Below, piece by piece: positions 8,494 through 16,978 of a stretch of 64,000 bases of DNA. Source of the DNA: an uncultured Aquimarina sp. Lineage in GTDB: Bacteria; Bacteroidota; Bacteroidia; Flavobacteriales; Flavobacteriaceae. The position numbers and the translations under genes are program-made. How positions within the stretch are numbered: the first letter of the stretch is position 1; each line of letters opens with the position of its first letter. The stretch covers positions 806,001 to 870,000 of the forward strand of contig NZ_CANMED010000001.1 in the NCBI RefSeq assembly GCF_947496855.1, given 5' to 3'. The notes under the pieces are model-generated. The model saw only the letters and a program-made list of their open reading frames with translations, was not told the origin of the DNA and made no database searches.

Positions 8494-8534
8494 TCGAAAA
8501 GCTTTATCAAATACATCATTTTAAAAAATATCAT

Positions 8535-10979
8535 ATGAACGTTCTAAAATTTGGAGGTTCTTCAGTTGCAAATGCAGCAACGATAGAAAAAGTTATAGAA
8601 ATCATAGAAAAGCAGTCTAACAATAGATCGCTTTATGTGGTTGTTTCCGCTCTGGGAGGAGTAACAGATCTTTTAATACAGGCTGGAAAGGAAGCTTCCT
8701 CTAACAACGAAAAATATAGAAACACTCTTGTTACTATAGAAAATAGACATCTGGAAGCTATTAAAGAATTAATTCCAGTTGTTTCTCAAAGTTCTATAAT
8801 TAGTAAAGTAAAATCAGAATTAAACAAACTAGAATCTCTATGTGAAGGAGTATTTCTATTAAGTGAATTATCTCCTAAAACTGAATCTGTAATTGCCAGT
8901 TTTGGCGAAATGTTATCCTCATTCATCATTGCTGAAGCGGCAAAGGTAAAAGGGTTAGATATTGTTCTTAAAGATTCTAGAGACTACATCATCACTACAG
9001 ATGCTGCAAAAGTTACTATTGATTATGAGGAGACTAATTTCAGAATCAAAAGATATGCACAAGATAATACGCATCAGATTAGTCTTTTTCCTGGTTTTGT
9101 AGCCAAAACATCAGAAGGAGAACCTACTACTTTAGGCAGAGGCGGTTCTGATTTTACTGCTTCAATCTTGGCTTCTGCTGTCCAAGCTGATAAATTACAG
9201 ATTTGGACAGATGTTAGTGGTATGTATACAGCAAATCCGAGGTTAGTAAAACAAGCCAAACCTGTATCACACATTTCGTATCAGGAAGCAATGGAATTAT
9301 CTCATTTTGGAGCCAAAGTAATTTACCCACCCACTATCCATCCCATACTAGACAAAAATATTCCAATTATAATAAAAAACACATTCCAGCCAGAAGATGC
9401 AGGAACACTAGTTACTAGAGAAGTAACCAATAGACAAAAACCTGTTACTGGGATTAGTCATATTGACAATATCTCCGTAATATCACTAGAGGGAAGTGGA
9501 ATGGTTGGTATTCCAGGTTTTTCTAAACGATTATTTGAAGCACTATTTCTGGAAAACATCAATGTAATTTTAATTACTCAAGCTTCTTCTGAGCATTCTA
9601 TTTGCTTGGCTGTAGATGCTGAGGATGCAGAAAGAGCTAAATTAGTTTTGGATACCGCATTCGAATTTGAAATCACAAAACATAAAGTAGATCCAGTAAA
9701 AATTGAAAACGAAGCAGCCATTGTAGCATTAGTTGGTGATAATATGTACCACCATCAGGGATTAAGTGGTAAAATGTTTAGTACACTGGGGAAAAATAAT
9801 GTAAATATCCGAGCCATAGCGCAAGGAGCCTCAGAAAAAAACATTTCTGTAGTTATTGAGAAAAAAGATATCAAAAAAGCACTAAATATTTTACACGAAC
9901 GCTTTTTTGAAGTAAAAACGAAACAATTAAACTTGTTTGTGACTGGTGTTGGAAATGTAGGTAGTAAACTACTCTCACAATTAGAACAGCAAAAAAGCTA
10001 CTTAAAAGATAAACTACGTCTTAAAATACGTGTAGTCGGAATTTCTAATTCTAGAACCATGGTGTTTGATGAAAATGGAATCAAATTAGATTCTTGGAAA
10101 GATAGACTTACAGAAGGAGAAAAAGCAGATTCTAAGAAATTTTTTAATACAGCCAAAGAAATGAATATTCGGAATTCTATCTTTGTTGATAACACGGCTA
10201 ACCCTGATATAGCAAAGGTTTATAAACATTATTTGGCAGAAAGCATGGCTGTAGTTACCTGTAACAAGATTGCCTGTGCTGATGAGTATGTAAATTATTC
10301 AGAATTACAGGAGCTTTCTAGAAAATTCAGTGCATCTTTTCTATATGAAACTAATGTAGGAGCGGGATTACCAATCATCGACACACTAAATAATTTGATT
10401 GCTTCTGGAGATAATGTTCATAAAATTCAAGCAGTGTTGTCTGGTAGTCTTAATTTTGTGTTTAACAATTATAAAGAAAAAGTCAAATTTTATGATGTAG
10501 TAAAACAAGCACAAGAAGAAGGCTATACAGAACCAGATCCTAAGATTGATCTTAGTGGTGTAGACGTTGCTAGAAAGATCCTTATTTTAGCACGTGAAAG
10601 CGGAAATATTATGGAACTAGAAGATATTGAAAAAGAAGCATTTCTGCCTCAGGAAAGTCTAGACACCAGTAACGTCGATGATTTCTTCCAATCTCTAAAA
10701 GCTAATGAAGCTCATTTTGAACAAATTCTTGATGAAGCTAACAAGAAAGACTGTCGCCTAAAATATGTTGCACAATATGAAAACGGGAAAGCAAAAGTAG
10801 GGCTACAACATATTCCTGCTGATCATCCTTTTTACAACTTAGAAGGGAGTGATAATATAGTTCTTTTTTATACAGACCGATATCCTAAACAACCACTAAT
10901 TGTAAAAGGCGCTGGTGCCGGTGCAGAAGTTACGGCTTCGGGTATATTTGCAGATATCATTAGAATTGGTAAAAAATAA
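8535..10979 (+). CDS. thrA: Bifunctional aspartokinase / homoserine dehydrogenase
   Basis: 814 aa, the normal length of ThrA-type fusions. It phosphorylates aspartate and later reduces aspartate semialdehyde to homoserine. Residues 1 to about 290 are the amino-acid-kinase domain (start MNVLKFGGSSVANAATIEKV; TTLGRGGSDFTA); about 310-455 are two ACT regulatory modules (SVISLEGSGMVG; AAIVALVGDNM); about 465-814 are homoserine dehydrogenase (NLFVTGVGNVGSKLL, GAGLPIIDTLNNL, ending GAGAGAEVTASGIFADIIR). ACT domains imply feedback control by threonine. First structural gene of thrA-orf-thrB-ridA-thrC and preceded by the leader peptide. Confidence 0.97.
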   Translation: MNVLKFGGSSVANAATIEKVIEIIEKQSNNRSLYVVVSALGGVTDLLIQAGKEASSNNEKYRNTLVTIENRHLEAIKELIPVVSQSSIISKVKSELNKLESLCEGVFLLSELSPKTESVIASFGEMLSSFIIAEAAKVKGLDIVLKDSRDYIITTDAAKVTIDYEETNFRIKRYAQDNTHQISLFPGFVAKTSEGEPTTLGRGGSDFTASILASAVQADKLQIWTDVSGMYTANPRLVKQAKPVSHISYQEAMELSHFGAKVIYPPTIHPILDKNIPIIIKNTFQPEDAGTLVTREVTNRQKPVTGISHIDNISVISLEGSGMVGIPGFSKRLFEALFLENINVILITQASSEHSICLAVDAEDAERAKLVLDTAFEFEITKHKVDPVKIENEAAIVALVGDNMYHHQGLSGKMFSTLGKNNVNIRAIAQGASEKNISVVIEKKDIKKALNILHERFFEVKTKQLNLFVTGVGNVGSKLLSQLEQQKSYLKDKLRLKIRVVGISNSRTMVFDENGIKLDSWKDRLTEGEKADSKKFFNTAKEMNIRNSIFVDNTANPDIAKVYKHYLAESMAVVTCNKIACADEYVNYSELQELSRKFSASFLYETNVGAGLPIIDTLNNLIASGDNVHKIQAVLSGSLNFVFNNYKEKVKFYDVVKQAQEEGYTEPDPKIDLSGVDVARKILILARESGNIMELEDIEKEAFLPQESLDTSNVDDFFQSLKANEAHFEQILDEANKKDCRLKYVAQYENGKAKVGLQHIPADHPFYNLEGSDNIVLFYTDRYPKQPLIVKGAGAGAEVTASGIFADIIRIGKK

Positions 10980-10988
10980 AAACACTTT

Positions 10989-11585
10989 ATGAAACAAGCT
11001 AATTTTCCTATAAAATTAATTTTCAATATTACTACGCTTGCTAATGACTTTACTGCTCAAGATGCAAGTGGTACTACGATAGCTTATGTTAAACAAAAAA
11101 TGTTTAAACTAAAAGAAGCTATCACTGTTTATGAAAATGAAACTAAAAGTAAAATTAATTTCACCATTAAGGCTGATAAGTGGTTAGACTTTTCTGCTGC
11201 TTATGTAATTTCTAATAATGAAGGGCAAGAAACCGGGAAAATTGTAAGAAAAGGATGGGCTTCTTTATGGAAAGCCGAATATGAATTGATTGATCAAAAT
11301 CAGAAACTTCAATATCATATTCGAGAAGAAAATGGTTGGGTTAAAGTATTTGATAAACTACTAGGAGAAATCCCTATATTAAGTATATTAACAGGGTATT
11401 TATTTAACCCTTCTTATAAAGTTACCAATCTAAACGATGAAATCATTGTAAGATTAAAAAAACAGCCTTCATTCTTCGGAAGAAAATTTGAAATCATAAA
11501 ATTGAAAGATATTGATAGTGATGATGATGAAAGGATAATTCTCGGATTGATGATGATGATTTTATTAGAAAGACGTAGAGGGTAA
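10989..11585 (+). CDS. LURP-one/tubby C-terminal-like protein in the thr operon
   Basis: 198 aa, no signal peptide. The pattern YVKQKMFKLKEAITVYENE followed by INFTIKADKWLDFSAAY, then GKIVRKGWASLWKAEYEL and later FGRKFEIIKL looks like the beta-rich LURP-one-related (YxjI-type, tubby-C-like) fold, which consists of repeated KQKxF...I strands. The molecular role of bacterial members is unknown. It is 9 bases after thrA and 10 before thrB, so it is certainly in the operon, but no step of threonine synthesis needs it. The C-terminus is odd: an acidic DSDDDE stretch, then LGLMMMILLERRRG, a short hydrophobic end that could touch a membrane. Confidence 0.6.
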   Translation: MKQANFPIKLIFNITTLANDFTAQDASGTTIAYVKQKMFKLKEAITVYENETKSKINFTIKADKWLDFSAAYVISNNEGQETGKIVRKGWASLWKAEYELIDQNQKLQYHIREENGWVKVFDKLLGEIPILSILTGYLFNPSYKVTNLNDEIIVRLKKQPSFFGRKFEIIKLKDIDSDDDERIILGLMMMILLERRRG

Positions 11586-11595
11586 TTTCATTATA

Positions 11596-12558
11596 ATGAC
11601 TACAAACAATACAATCAATGATAATAAAATGTCAATAAAAAGTATAAAAATCTTCGCACCTGCTACTGTAGCCAATCTTTCTTGCGGTTTTGATGTGCTT
11701 GGATGTTGTTTAGATACCGTGGGTGATGAAATGGTTATTTCACTAACTTCAGAATCAGGAGTTAGAATTACCAAAATTGAAGGAGCAAATTTGCCATTAA
11801 GTACTAAGGAAAATGTAGCGGGTGTGGCCGTTGAAGCTTTGTTAAAAAATTACTATAAAAAAGTAGGTATTGATATTGAGATTTATAAAAAAATCAAAGC
11901 AGGTAGTGGCATAGGAAGTAGTGCAGCAAGCAGTGCAGGAGCTGTTTGGGCAGTGAATTATCTTCTTGACCATCCTTTTACACCACATCAATTAGTAGCT
12001 TTTGCCATGGAAGGTGAAAAACTTGCTAGTGGAAATGCACACGCAGACAACGTAGCTCCTGCCCTTCTTGGTGGATTTACATTGGTAAGAAGTTATAATC
12101 CGCTAGATGTTATAAAACTGCATACTCCACAAGATTTGGTAATGACTGTAATTCATCCACAAATTGAAGTAAAAACTTCGGATGCGCGATCGGTGATCAA
12201 ACAAAATGTAACCCTAAAACAGGCTATTCATCAATGGGGAAATGTAGGAGGATTAGTTTCTGGACTATTTATGGAGGATTATGATCTTATCGGTCGTAGT
12301 TTAGAAGATGTTATCGTAGAACCTATGCGCTCTATTCTTATTCCCGAATTTAACAATGTTAAAAAAGCTGCTATTGCTCAAGGTGCTTTAGGATGTGGAA
12401 TTTCAGGATCTGGACCTTCAATTTTTGCATTAAGTAAAGGCTTAGATACTGCAAAAAACGTAGCAGAAGCAATAAGAAAAGTATATACTAAAACAGGACT
12501 TGATTTTGATATTCACATTTCTAAAATAAATAGTCAAGGAATAAAAATAATTTATTGA
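11596..12558 (+). CDS. thrB: Homoserine kinase
   Basis: 320 aa from the first ATG. ThrB phosphorylates homoserine with ATP. The GHMP-kinase signatures are clear: PATVANLSCGFDVLG near the N-terminus, the ATP-binding KAGSGIGSSAASSAGA at about residues 103-118, and GALGCGISGSGPSIFAL near the C-terminus. A second ATG at 11629 (MSIKSIKIFAPAT) gives the shorter N-terminus usual for this enzyme and may be the true start; neither has a clear ribosome-binding site. Third gene of the threonine operon; the next gene starts one base after its stop. Confidence 0.95.
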   Translation: MTTNNTINDNKMSIKSIKIFAPATVANLSCGFDVLGCCLDTVGDEMVISLTSESGVRITKIEGANLPLSTKENVAGVAVEALLKNYYKKVGIDIEIYKKIKAGSGIGSSAASSAGAVWAVNYLLDHPFTPHQLVAFAMEGEKLASGNAHADNVAPALLGGFTLVRSYNPLDVIKLHTPQDLVMTVIHPQIEVKTSDARSVIKQNVTLKQAIHQWGNVGGLVSGLFMEDYDLIGRSLEDVIVEPMRSILIPEFNNVKKAAIAQGALGCGISGSGPSIFALSKGLDTAKNVAEAIRKVYTKTGLDFDIHISKINSQGIKIIY

Positions 12559-12559
12559 A

Positions 12560-12928
12560 ATGAAACAAATTAAAAAAATATCGACCGGTTCTCCTTGGGA
12601 AGATATCGTTGGATACTCAAGGGCTATAAAAATTGGTAATACTATAGAAGTTTCGGGTACTACGGCTCCAGGAGCTAATGAATATGAACAAACTGTAGCT
12701 ATTATTGAATCTGTAAAAAAAGTTCTTGATCAATTAGATGCTGATCTTAGTCATATAATTCGTACTAGAATATACTGCACAAATATCTCTAAATGGGAAG
12801 AAATCGGTAAAGCTCACGGAGAATACTTCAAGGAGATAAAACCAGTGACAGCGATGGTAGAGGTTTCAAAATTAATAGATCCAAATATCTTAGTAGAAAT
12901 AGAGTTTTCTGCTATACTTCCAAAATAA
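12560..12928 (+). CDS. ridA: RidA-family enamine/imine deaminase
   Basis: 122 aa. The YjgF/YER057c/UK114 family: KISTGSPWEDIVGYSRAIK, then IEVSGTTAPG, and near the C-terminus TRIYCTNISKWEEIGKAHG and PVTAMVEVSKLI, with the conserved Arg in TRIYC. RidA hydrolyses reactive enamines such as 2-aminoacrylate released by PLP enzymes, including threonine/serine dehydratases. It lies 1 base after thrB and 14 before thrC, so co-expression with threonine synthesis is nearly certain and fits a damage-control role for PLP chemistry. Members of this family vary in substrate, so exact activity is inference. Confidence 0.9.
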   Translation: MKQIKKISTGSPWEDIVGYSRAIKIGNTIEVSGTTAPGANEYEQTVAIIESVKKVLDQLDADLSHIIRTRIYCTNISKWEEIGKAHGEYFKEIKPVTAMVEVSKLIDPNILVEIEFSAILPK

Positions 12929-12942
12929 AAATTAGAATACAA

Positions 12943-14232
12943 ATGCAATACTATAGTTTACATAATAAGGCTCCTAAAGTCTCTTTTTCTGAAGCTGTCA
13001 TAAAAGGGTTAGCGCCAGATAAAGGATTATATTTTCCGGAAAGTATAACTCCTCTTCCAAAGTCTTTCTTTGATAACATAGAAAATCTGGATACTATAGA
13101 AATTGGTTTTCAGACTATTAAACAATTTGTGGGTCATGAGATTCCTGAGAACGAATTAAGAGACATTCTAAAAGATGTACTTAGTTTTGATTTTCCTGTA
13201 ATCGATATCACAAAAAATATTGGGACGCTAGAACTTTTTCATGGACCGACTATGGCTTTTAAGGATGTAGGAGCTCGTTTTATGGCTCGATGTCTTGAAT
13301 ATTTTAACAAAGATAACGATGATAAAGTCACTGTACTTGTTGCTACTTCGGGAGATACTGGAGGTGCTGTTGCACAAGGTTTTTTAGGTGTAAAAGGTGT
13401 AGATGTAGTTATTTTATATCCTTCCGGTAAAGTTAGTGATATACAAGAACGACAACTTACTACACTAGGCCAAAATATTACTGCTCTAGAAGTAGATGGT
13501 GTATTTGATGATTGTCAGGATATGGTAAAAAAGGCCTTCCTGGATGAAAGTATTACGAATCATATGAAATTAACATCGGCTAATTCTATTAATATTGCCC
13601 GATGGTTACCTCAATTATTCTATTTCGTTTTTGCATATAAGCAACTAAAAAACAAAGGGAAAGAAATTGTTTTTTCAGTTCCTAGTGGTAATTTTGGGAA
13701 TATTTGTGCGGGTATTGTAGCACACAAATTAGGACTCCCTGTAAAACATTTCGTGGCGGCTACTAATGTAAATGATACTGTAGTTCGATATATGAAAACA
13801 TCGAATTATGAGCCAAAACCTTCTAAAGCAACTATATCAAATGCTATGGATGTTGGAAATCCAAGTAATTTCATTAGAATTCAACAATTGTTTGATAATA
13901 AATTTGAATCTTTAAAGAGTAATTTTTCTGCCTATAGTTTTGATGATGTTACCACCAGAGATGCTATGAAGGAAGTATATAATAAAAGTAAATATATTGC
14001 AGATCCGCACGGAGCTGTTGGCTATTTAGGTCTAAAAGAATATGATTTACAAGAAAATGAATATGGTGTTTTTCTAGAAACCGCACATCCAGTTAAATTC
14101 ATGGATATTGTCGAGAAAACCTTAAATGTCAAAATACCAATACCTCCGCAGATTCAAAAAGTAATGAATAAACAAAAAGTAAGTATTAAGACAAATGATT
14201 ATAAAAAATTAAAGGAGTTCTTACTGAAATAG
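12943..14232 (+). CDS. thrC: Threonine synthase
   Basis: 429 aa. Converts O-phosphohomoserine to threonine with PLP. MQYYSLHNKAPKVSFSEAVI is the usual N-terminus of the shorter (bacterial/yeast) class; the PLP lysine lies in GPTMAFKDVGARF, the phosphate-binding loop in ATSGDTGGAVAQGF, and SGNFGNICAG binds cofactor. Last gene of the threonine operon. Its final codons form one arm of the downstream stem-loop. Confidence 0.97.
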   Translation: MQYYSLHNKAPKVSFSEAVIKGLAPDKGLYFPESITPLPKSFFDNIENLDTIEIGFQTIKQFVGHEIPENELRDILKDVLSFDFPVIDITKNIGTLELFHGPTMAFKDVGARFMARCLEYFNKDNDDKVTVLVATSGDTGGAVAQGFLGVKGVDVVILYPSGKVSDIQERQLTTLGQNITALEVDGVFDDCQDMVKKAFLDESITNHMKLTSANSINIARWLPQLFYFVFAYKQLKNKGKEIVFSVPSGNFGNICAGIVAHKLGLPVKHFVAATNVNDTVVRYMKTSNYEPKPSKATISNAMDVGNPSNFIRIQQLFDNKFESLKSNFSAYSFDDVTTRDAMKEVYNKSKYIADPHGAVGYLGLKEYDLQENEYGVFLETAHPVKFMDIVEKTLNVKIPIPPQIQKVMNKQKVSIKTNDYKKLKEFLLK

Positions 14233-14244
14233 AAGAACTCCTTT
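14211..14244 (-). terminator. Terminator stem overlapping the end of thrC
   Basis: A perfect 12-bp stem AAAGGAGTTCTT/AAGAACTCCTTT with a 10-nt loop that contains the thrC stop codon. The left arm is thrC coding sequence. On the minus strand the stem is followed by a T-run (AATTTTTT), so it is best placed as terminator of the convergent peptidase gene, and may also protect or end the thr message. Confidence 0.75.
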
Positions 14245-14266
14245 AAAAATATAACTTTACAATATT

Positions 14267-15151
14267 TTATTTAGAAAGAGACTTCATCACTCTATAAACA
14301 ATATCTGAGGTAGATGCTAAATATTTGAAATTTACTGTTGTATACTTATCAGCGCTCTGATGAACATAAGGTGAATTATCTCCATTCATTAATTCTGCTG
14401 TAATAGTAATGGTTTCATACCCTAAAGTGGAAAAAACTCTAGTTTCTGGAGTTGAAACTCTTCTTTTAAACACTGGAACACCCGATTCTAATCGATATGC
14501 AGATTCTAAACTTATATTAGAAGCTAATAGTTCTATAGCCCTATCTTCGTCATTATCCCATCCTACATAATCCACTCTATGCATGGAGTTTATATTATAT
14601 TTATCATCTTGTAATTTTTTTACAAACATTCTACAACCAATCATATTAGTTTCTTGTTGATCAAAAAACACAATCATAAAATTAATACTTCTATTTGCTA
14701 ATTTTGTTAATTTCTCAGCAACATAAATGGTTAAGGCTATTCCAGTTGCATTATGAACCGCACCAGGACTACCTTCTGTTGTATCATAATGAGCACCTAG
14801 AACGATATACTCATCACTCCCATTAGTTGCAGGAATTTCTGCATAAACATTTGATCCACTATATTGGTTTCCTTTTTTATCCTGTACGTTGTAAGTATTA
14901 CGCTTAGGTTTAATGCCCATTTCTTTAAGGGAATTAAATAAATAATCTGCCGTTGTTTTCCGTTCAGACTTACTAGCGCGACTTGATAACTTTTTTTTCC
15001 CTTTTATTGGAATGTGTCCCGTAAGTTTACCTACAATATCTTTTTGTATGTTAATTATCTCAGCCTCCGTTTGATCATCTAACGATTGAGCCATTGAAAT
15101 CTGAATGCAAAAAATAAAGAGTAGTAATATTTTAAACTTAAATAATTTCAT
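14267..15151 (-). CDS. M28-family peptidase homologue, probably inactive
   Basis: 294 aa with a signal peptide (MKLFKFKILLLFIFCIQISMAQ). The M28 aminopeptidase core is plain: LGAHYDTTEGSPGA (zinc His121 and Asp123), then FFDQQETNMIGCRMFV, VDYVGWD and a C-terminal SPYVHQSAD with the last zinc His. Two key residues differ from active M28 enzymes: the zinc-bridging Asp of the usual DNxSG motif is His133 (AVHNATG), and the catalytic Glu of the usual EE pair is Gln166 (DQQE). Catalysis is therefore doubtful. It could bind peptides or have another function. Standing alone, convergent with the thr operon. Confidence 0.85.
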   Translation of the reverse strand: MKLFKFKILLLFIFCIQISMAQSLDDQTEAEIINIQKDIVGKLTGHIPIKGKKKLSSRASKSERKTTADYLFNSLKEMGIKPKRNTYNVQDKKGNQYSGSNVYAEIPATNGSDEYIVLGAHYDTTEGSPGAVHNATGIALTIYVAEKLTKLANRSINFMIVFFDQQETNMIGCRMFVKKLQDDKYNINSMHRVDYVGWDNDEDRAIELLASNISLESAYRLESGVPVFKRRVSTPETRVFSTLGYETITITAELMNGDNSPYVHQSADKYTTVNFKYLASTSDIVYRVMKSLSK

Positions 15152-15260
15152 TTTTAAATTTTTGTATTCGTATTTTTTCCTTCTTCTTTTTACAAATTTA
15201 TAAAAAACAATATATAATTTTACAATTAGTATTTTTATTGCTTAAAATAATTATTTACAT

Positions 15261-15851
15261 ATGATATTTTCAAAAACCATACCATTTTTTATTATCATCT
15301 TGTTGGTATGCATACAATGTAAAAAAGAGGATGCATCAATCAATCTCTTATCCGCTCCTGATAATTGGAGAAAAGAAACGATAGAATTCCCTCTATCATT
15401 TGCACCATCTATAAACTATAAAGGTACTGAATATGTTCGATTTTCTCCAGGATGGGGTGAACACGATTCTAAGGAGTATTTTTCTTATGCTTTTCTTTGG
15501 TATCTTGACGAAGATCCAAAATTATCAACTACTACTTTAGAATCAGAATTAGAAATCTATTTTAACGGTTTAATACAATCAGTTTCTGAAGTAAATTCTC
15601 AATCTATAGACAACATTCCAAAGGCCAAAGCTTTTTTCGAAAAGATTGATGATAAATCCTATGCTGGTAAAATATTAACCTACGATGCATTTATCACTAA
15701 AAAAGAAGTAAATCTTAATGTAGTTGTTAGTTATAAAACTTGTGAGGAAATTGACAAATATCTAGTTATTTTCAGGATCTCACCACAACAAATTGATCAT
15801 CCCGTTTGGAAAAAATTAAATGAAGTACAGGTAGATTTAGATTGTATTTAA
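15261..15851 (+). CDS. Hypothetical lipoprotein
   Basis: 196 aa. A hydrophobic N-terminus (about residues 7-19) ends in CIQCKKED, a plausible lipoprotein signal although the lipobox is not ideal. The mature part is a small soluble domain with NWRKETIEFPLSFAPSINYKG and a FSPGWG motif, with no family I can name. The gene is divergent from the M28 gene with about 110 bases between them and is followed after 99 bases by a DUF547 lipoprotein on the same strand. Confidence 0.65.
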   Translation: MIFSKTIPFFIIILLVCIQCKKEDASINLLSAPDNWRKETIEFPLSFAPSINYKGTEYVRFSPGWGEHDSKEYFSYAFLWYLDEDPKLSTTTLESELEIYFNGLIQSVSEVNSQSIDNIPKAKAFFEKIDDKSYAGKILTYDAFITKKEVNLNVVVSYKTCEEIDKYLVIFRISPQQIDHPVWKKLNEVQVDLDCI

Positions 15852-15950
15852 TAGTTATTTTTCTATAGATTCAATTCTAAATCCTTACTAGAAAAAGTAA
15901 GTATTAGTTAATAATCAGACTATCTTACAATTATTAAAATAAAAAAATAG

Positions 15951-16892
15951 ATGCAAAAAGTATTCCTACTATTATCGATACTTGTTTCTTTATCAGGATG
16001 TACTTCTGAAAAAAAGGAAAAGAAAATAAATATCCAAACCGAAAACACTATTGTTATTGAAGACCCTATCAATAAAAATAAAGTAAAAGATACAATTACT
16101 AAAACAAAAATAATTGTAAAAAAAGAAACTATAGATTATGTTTTAAATTCTACAAGAAATAAGAAAGTTGAGGAAAAAACTAAAGATGATACTCCTAGAA
16201 ATGAAGAAACAAAAGAAAAGGTTGTAGTAAAAGAAATAGAAAAAATTAAATCTGATCATACCATTTGGAATCTATTGACTAAAAAGTATGTTTCTACTAC
16301 AGGAAAAGTAAACTATAAAGGTTTTAAAGCTAATATTGCTCAAATAGAAACTTATTTACTACATCTTCAGAATATTGCTCCACAAAAAGATTGGACAAAA
16401 AATGAAAAATTAGCATATTGGTTTAACTTATATAACGCTTCAACGATACACTTAGTCGCTAGTACATATCCAGTAAAGAGTATTAAAGATATTAATAATG
16501 GGAAACCTTGGGATAAGAAGTTTATAAAATCAGGAAGTGAAATATACTCCTTAAATGAAATAGAAAATACGATTGTTCGTCCTAATTTTAATGAACCAAG
16601 GTTACACGTGGCTTTTAATTGTGCAGCAGTATCTTGTCCTAAATTATTAAATGAAGCCTTTACTCCTACTAAGCTTAATAGTCAATTAAGCAAACTCTCT
16701 AGCGCTTGGATCAATGATCCTTCTAAAAACAAGGTTACTGAAAATGATCTAGAAATAAGCAAAATATTCGATTGGTATGGTGTTGATTTCAAGAAAGGAA
16801 TTATTCCTTTTATTAACCAGTATACCGATACAAAAGTTAATGATTCTATAAAAATTAAGTATTTAGAATATAACTGGGATCTGAATGATTAA
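15951..16892 (+). CDS. DUF547-domain lipoprotein
   Basis: 313 aa. Lipoprotein signal MQKVFLLLSILVSLSGCTSE, then a Lys/Glu/Thr-rich linker to about residue 100, then a DUF547 domain: WNLLTKKYVSTTGKVNYKGF, LAYWFNLYNASTIHLV, and RLHVAFNCAAVSCPKL with the conserved Cys pair. DUF547 proteins have a papain/transglutaminase-like fold and an often periplasmic location; the activity is not established. The linker suggests a membrane anchor holding the domain away from the membrane. Confidence 0.85.
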   Translation: MQKVFLLLSILVSLSGCTSEKKEKKINIQTENTIVIEDPINKNKVKDTITKTKIIVKKETIDYVLNSTRNKKVEEKTKDDTPRNEETKEKVVVKEIEKIKSDHTIWNLLTKKYVSTTGKVNYKGFKANIAQIETYLLHLQNIAPQKDWTKNEKLAYWFNLYNASTIHLVASTYPVKSIKDINNGKPWDKKFIKSGSEIYSLNEIENTIVRPNFNEPRLHVAFNCAAVSCPKLLNEAFTPTKLNSQLSKLSSAWINDPSKNKVTENDLEISKIFDWYGVDFKKGIIPFINQYTDTKVNDSIKIKYLEYNWDLND

Positions 16893-16905
16893 GATTAGTA
16901 ATATA

Positions 16906-16945
16906 AATAATCCTCCAGGTGTAAAAAGACTCCTGAAGGATTATT
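16906..16945. terminator. Stem-loop between convergent DUF547 and astacin genes
   Basis: AATAATCCT pairs with AGGATTATT, and inside that CAGG pairs with CCTG (one mismatch), around a 12-nt loop. It lies 14 bases after the DUF547 stop. The T-tract is weak. Confidence 0.65.
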
Positions 16946-16978
16946 AAGTTCTCTTATATCATCTATCTTCCTATTTTA

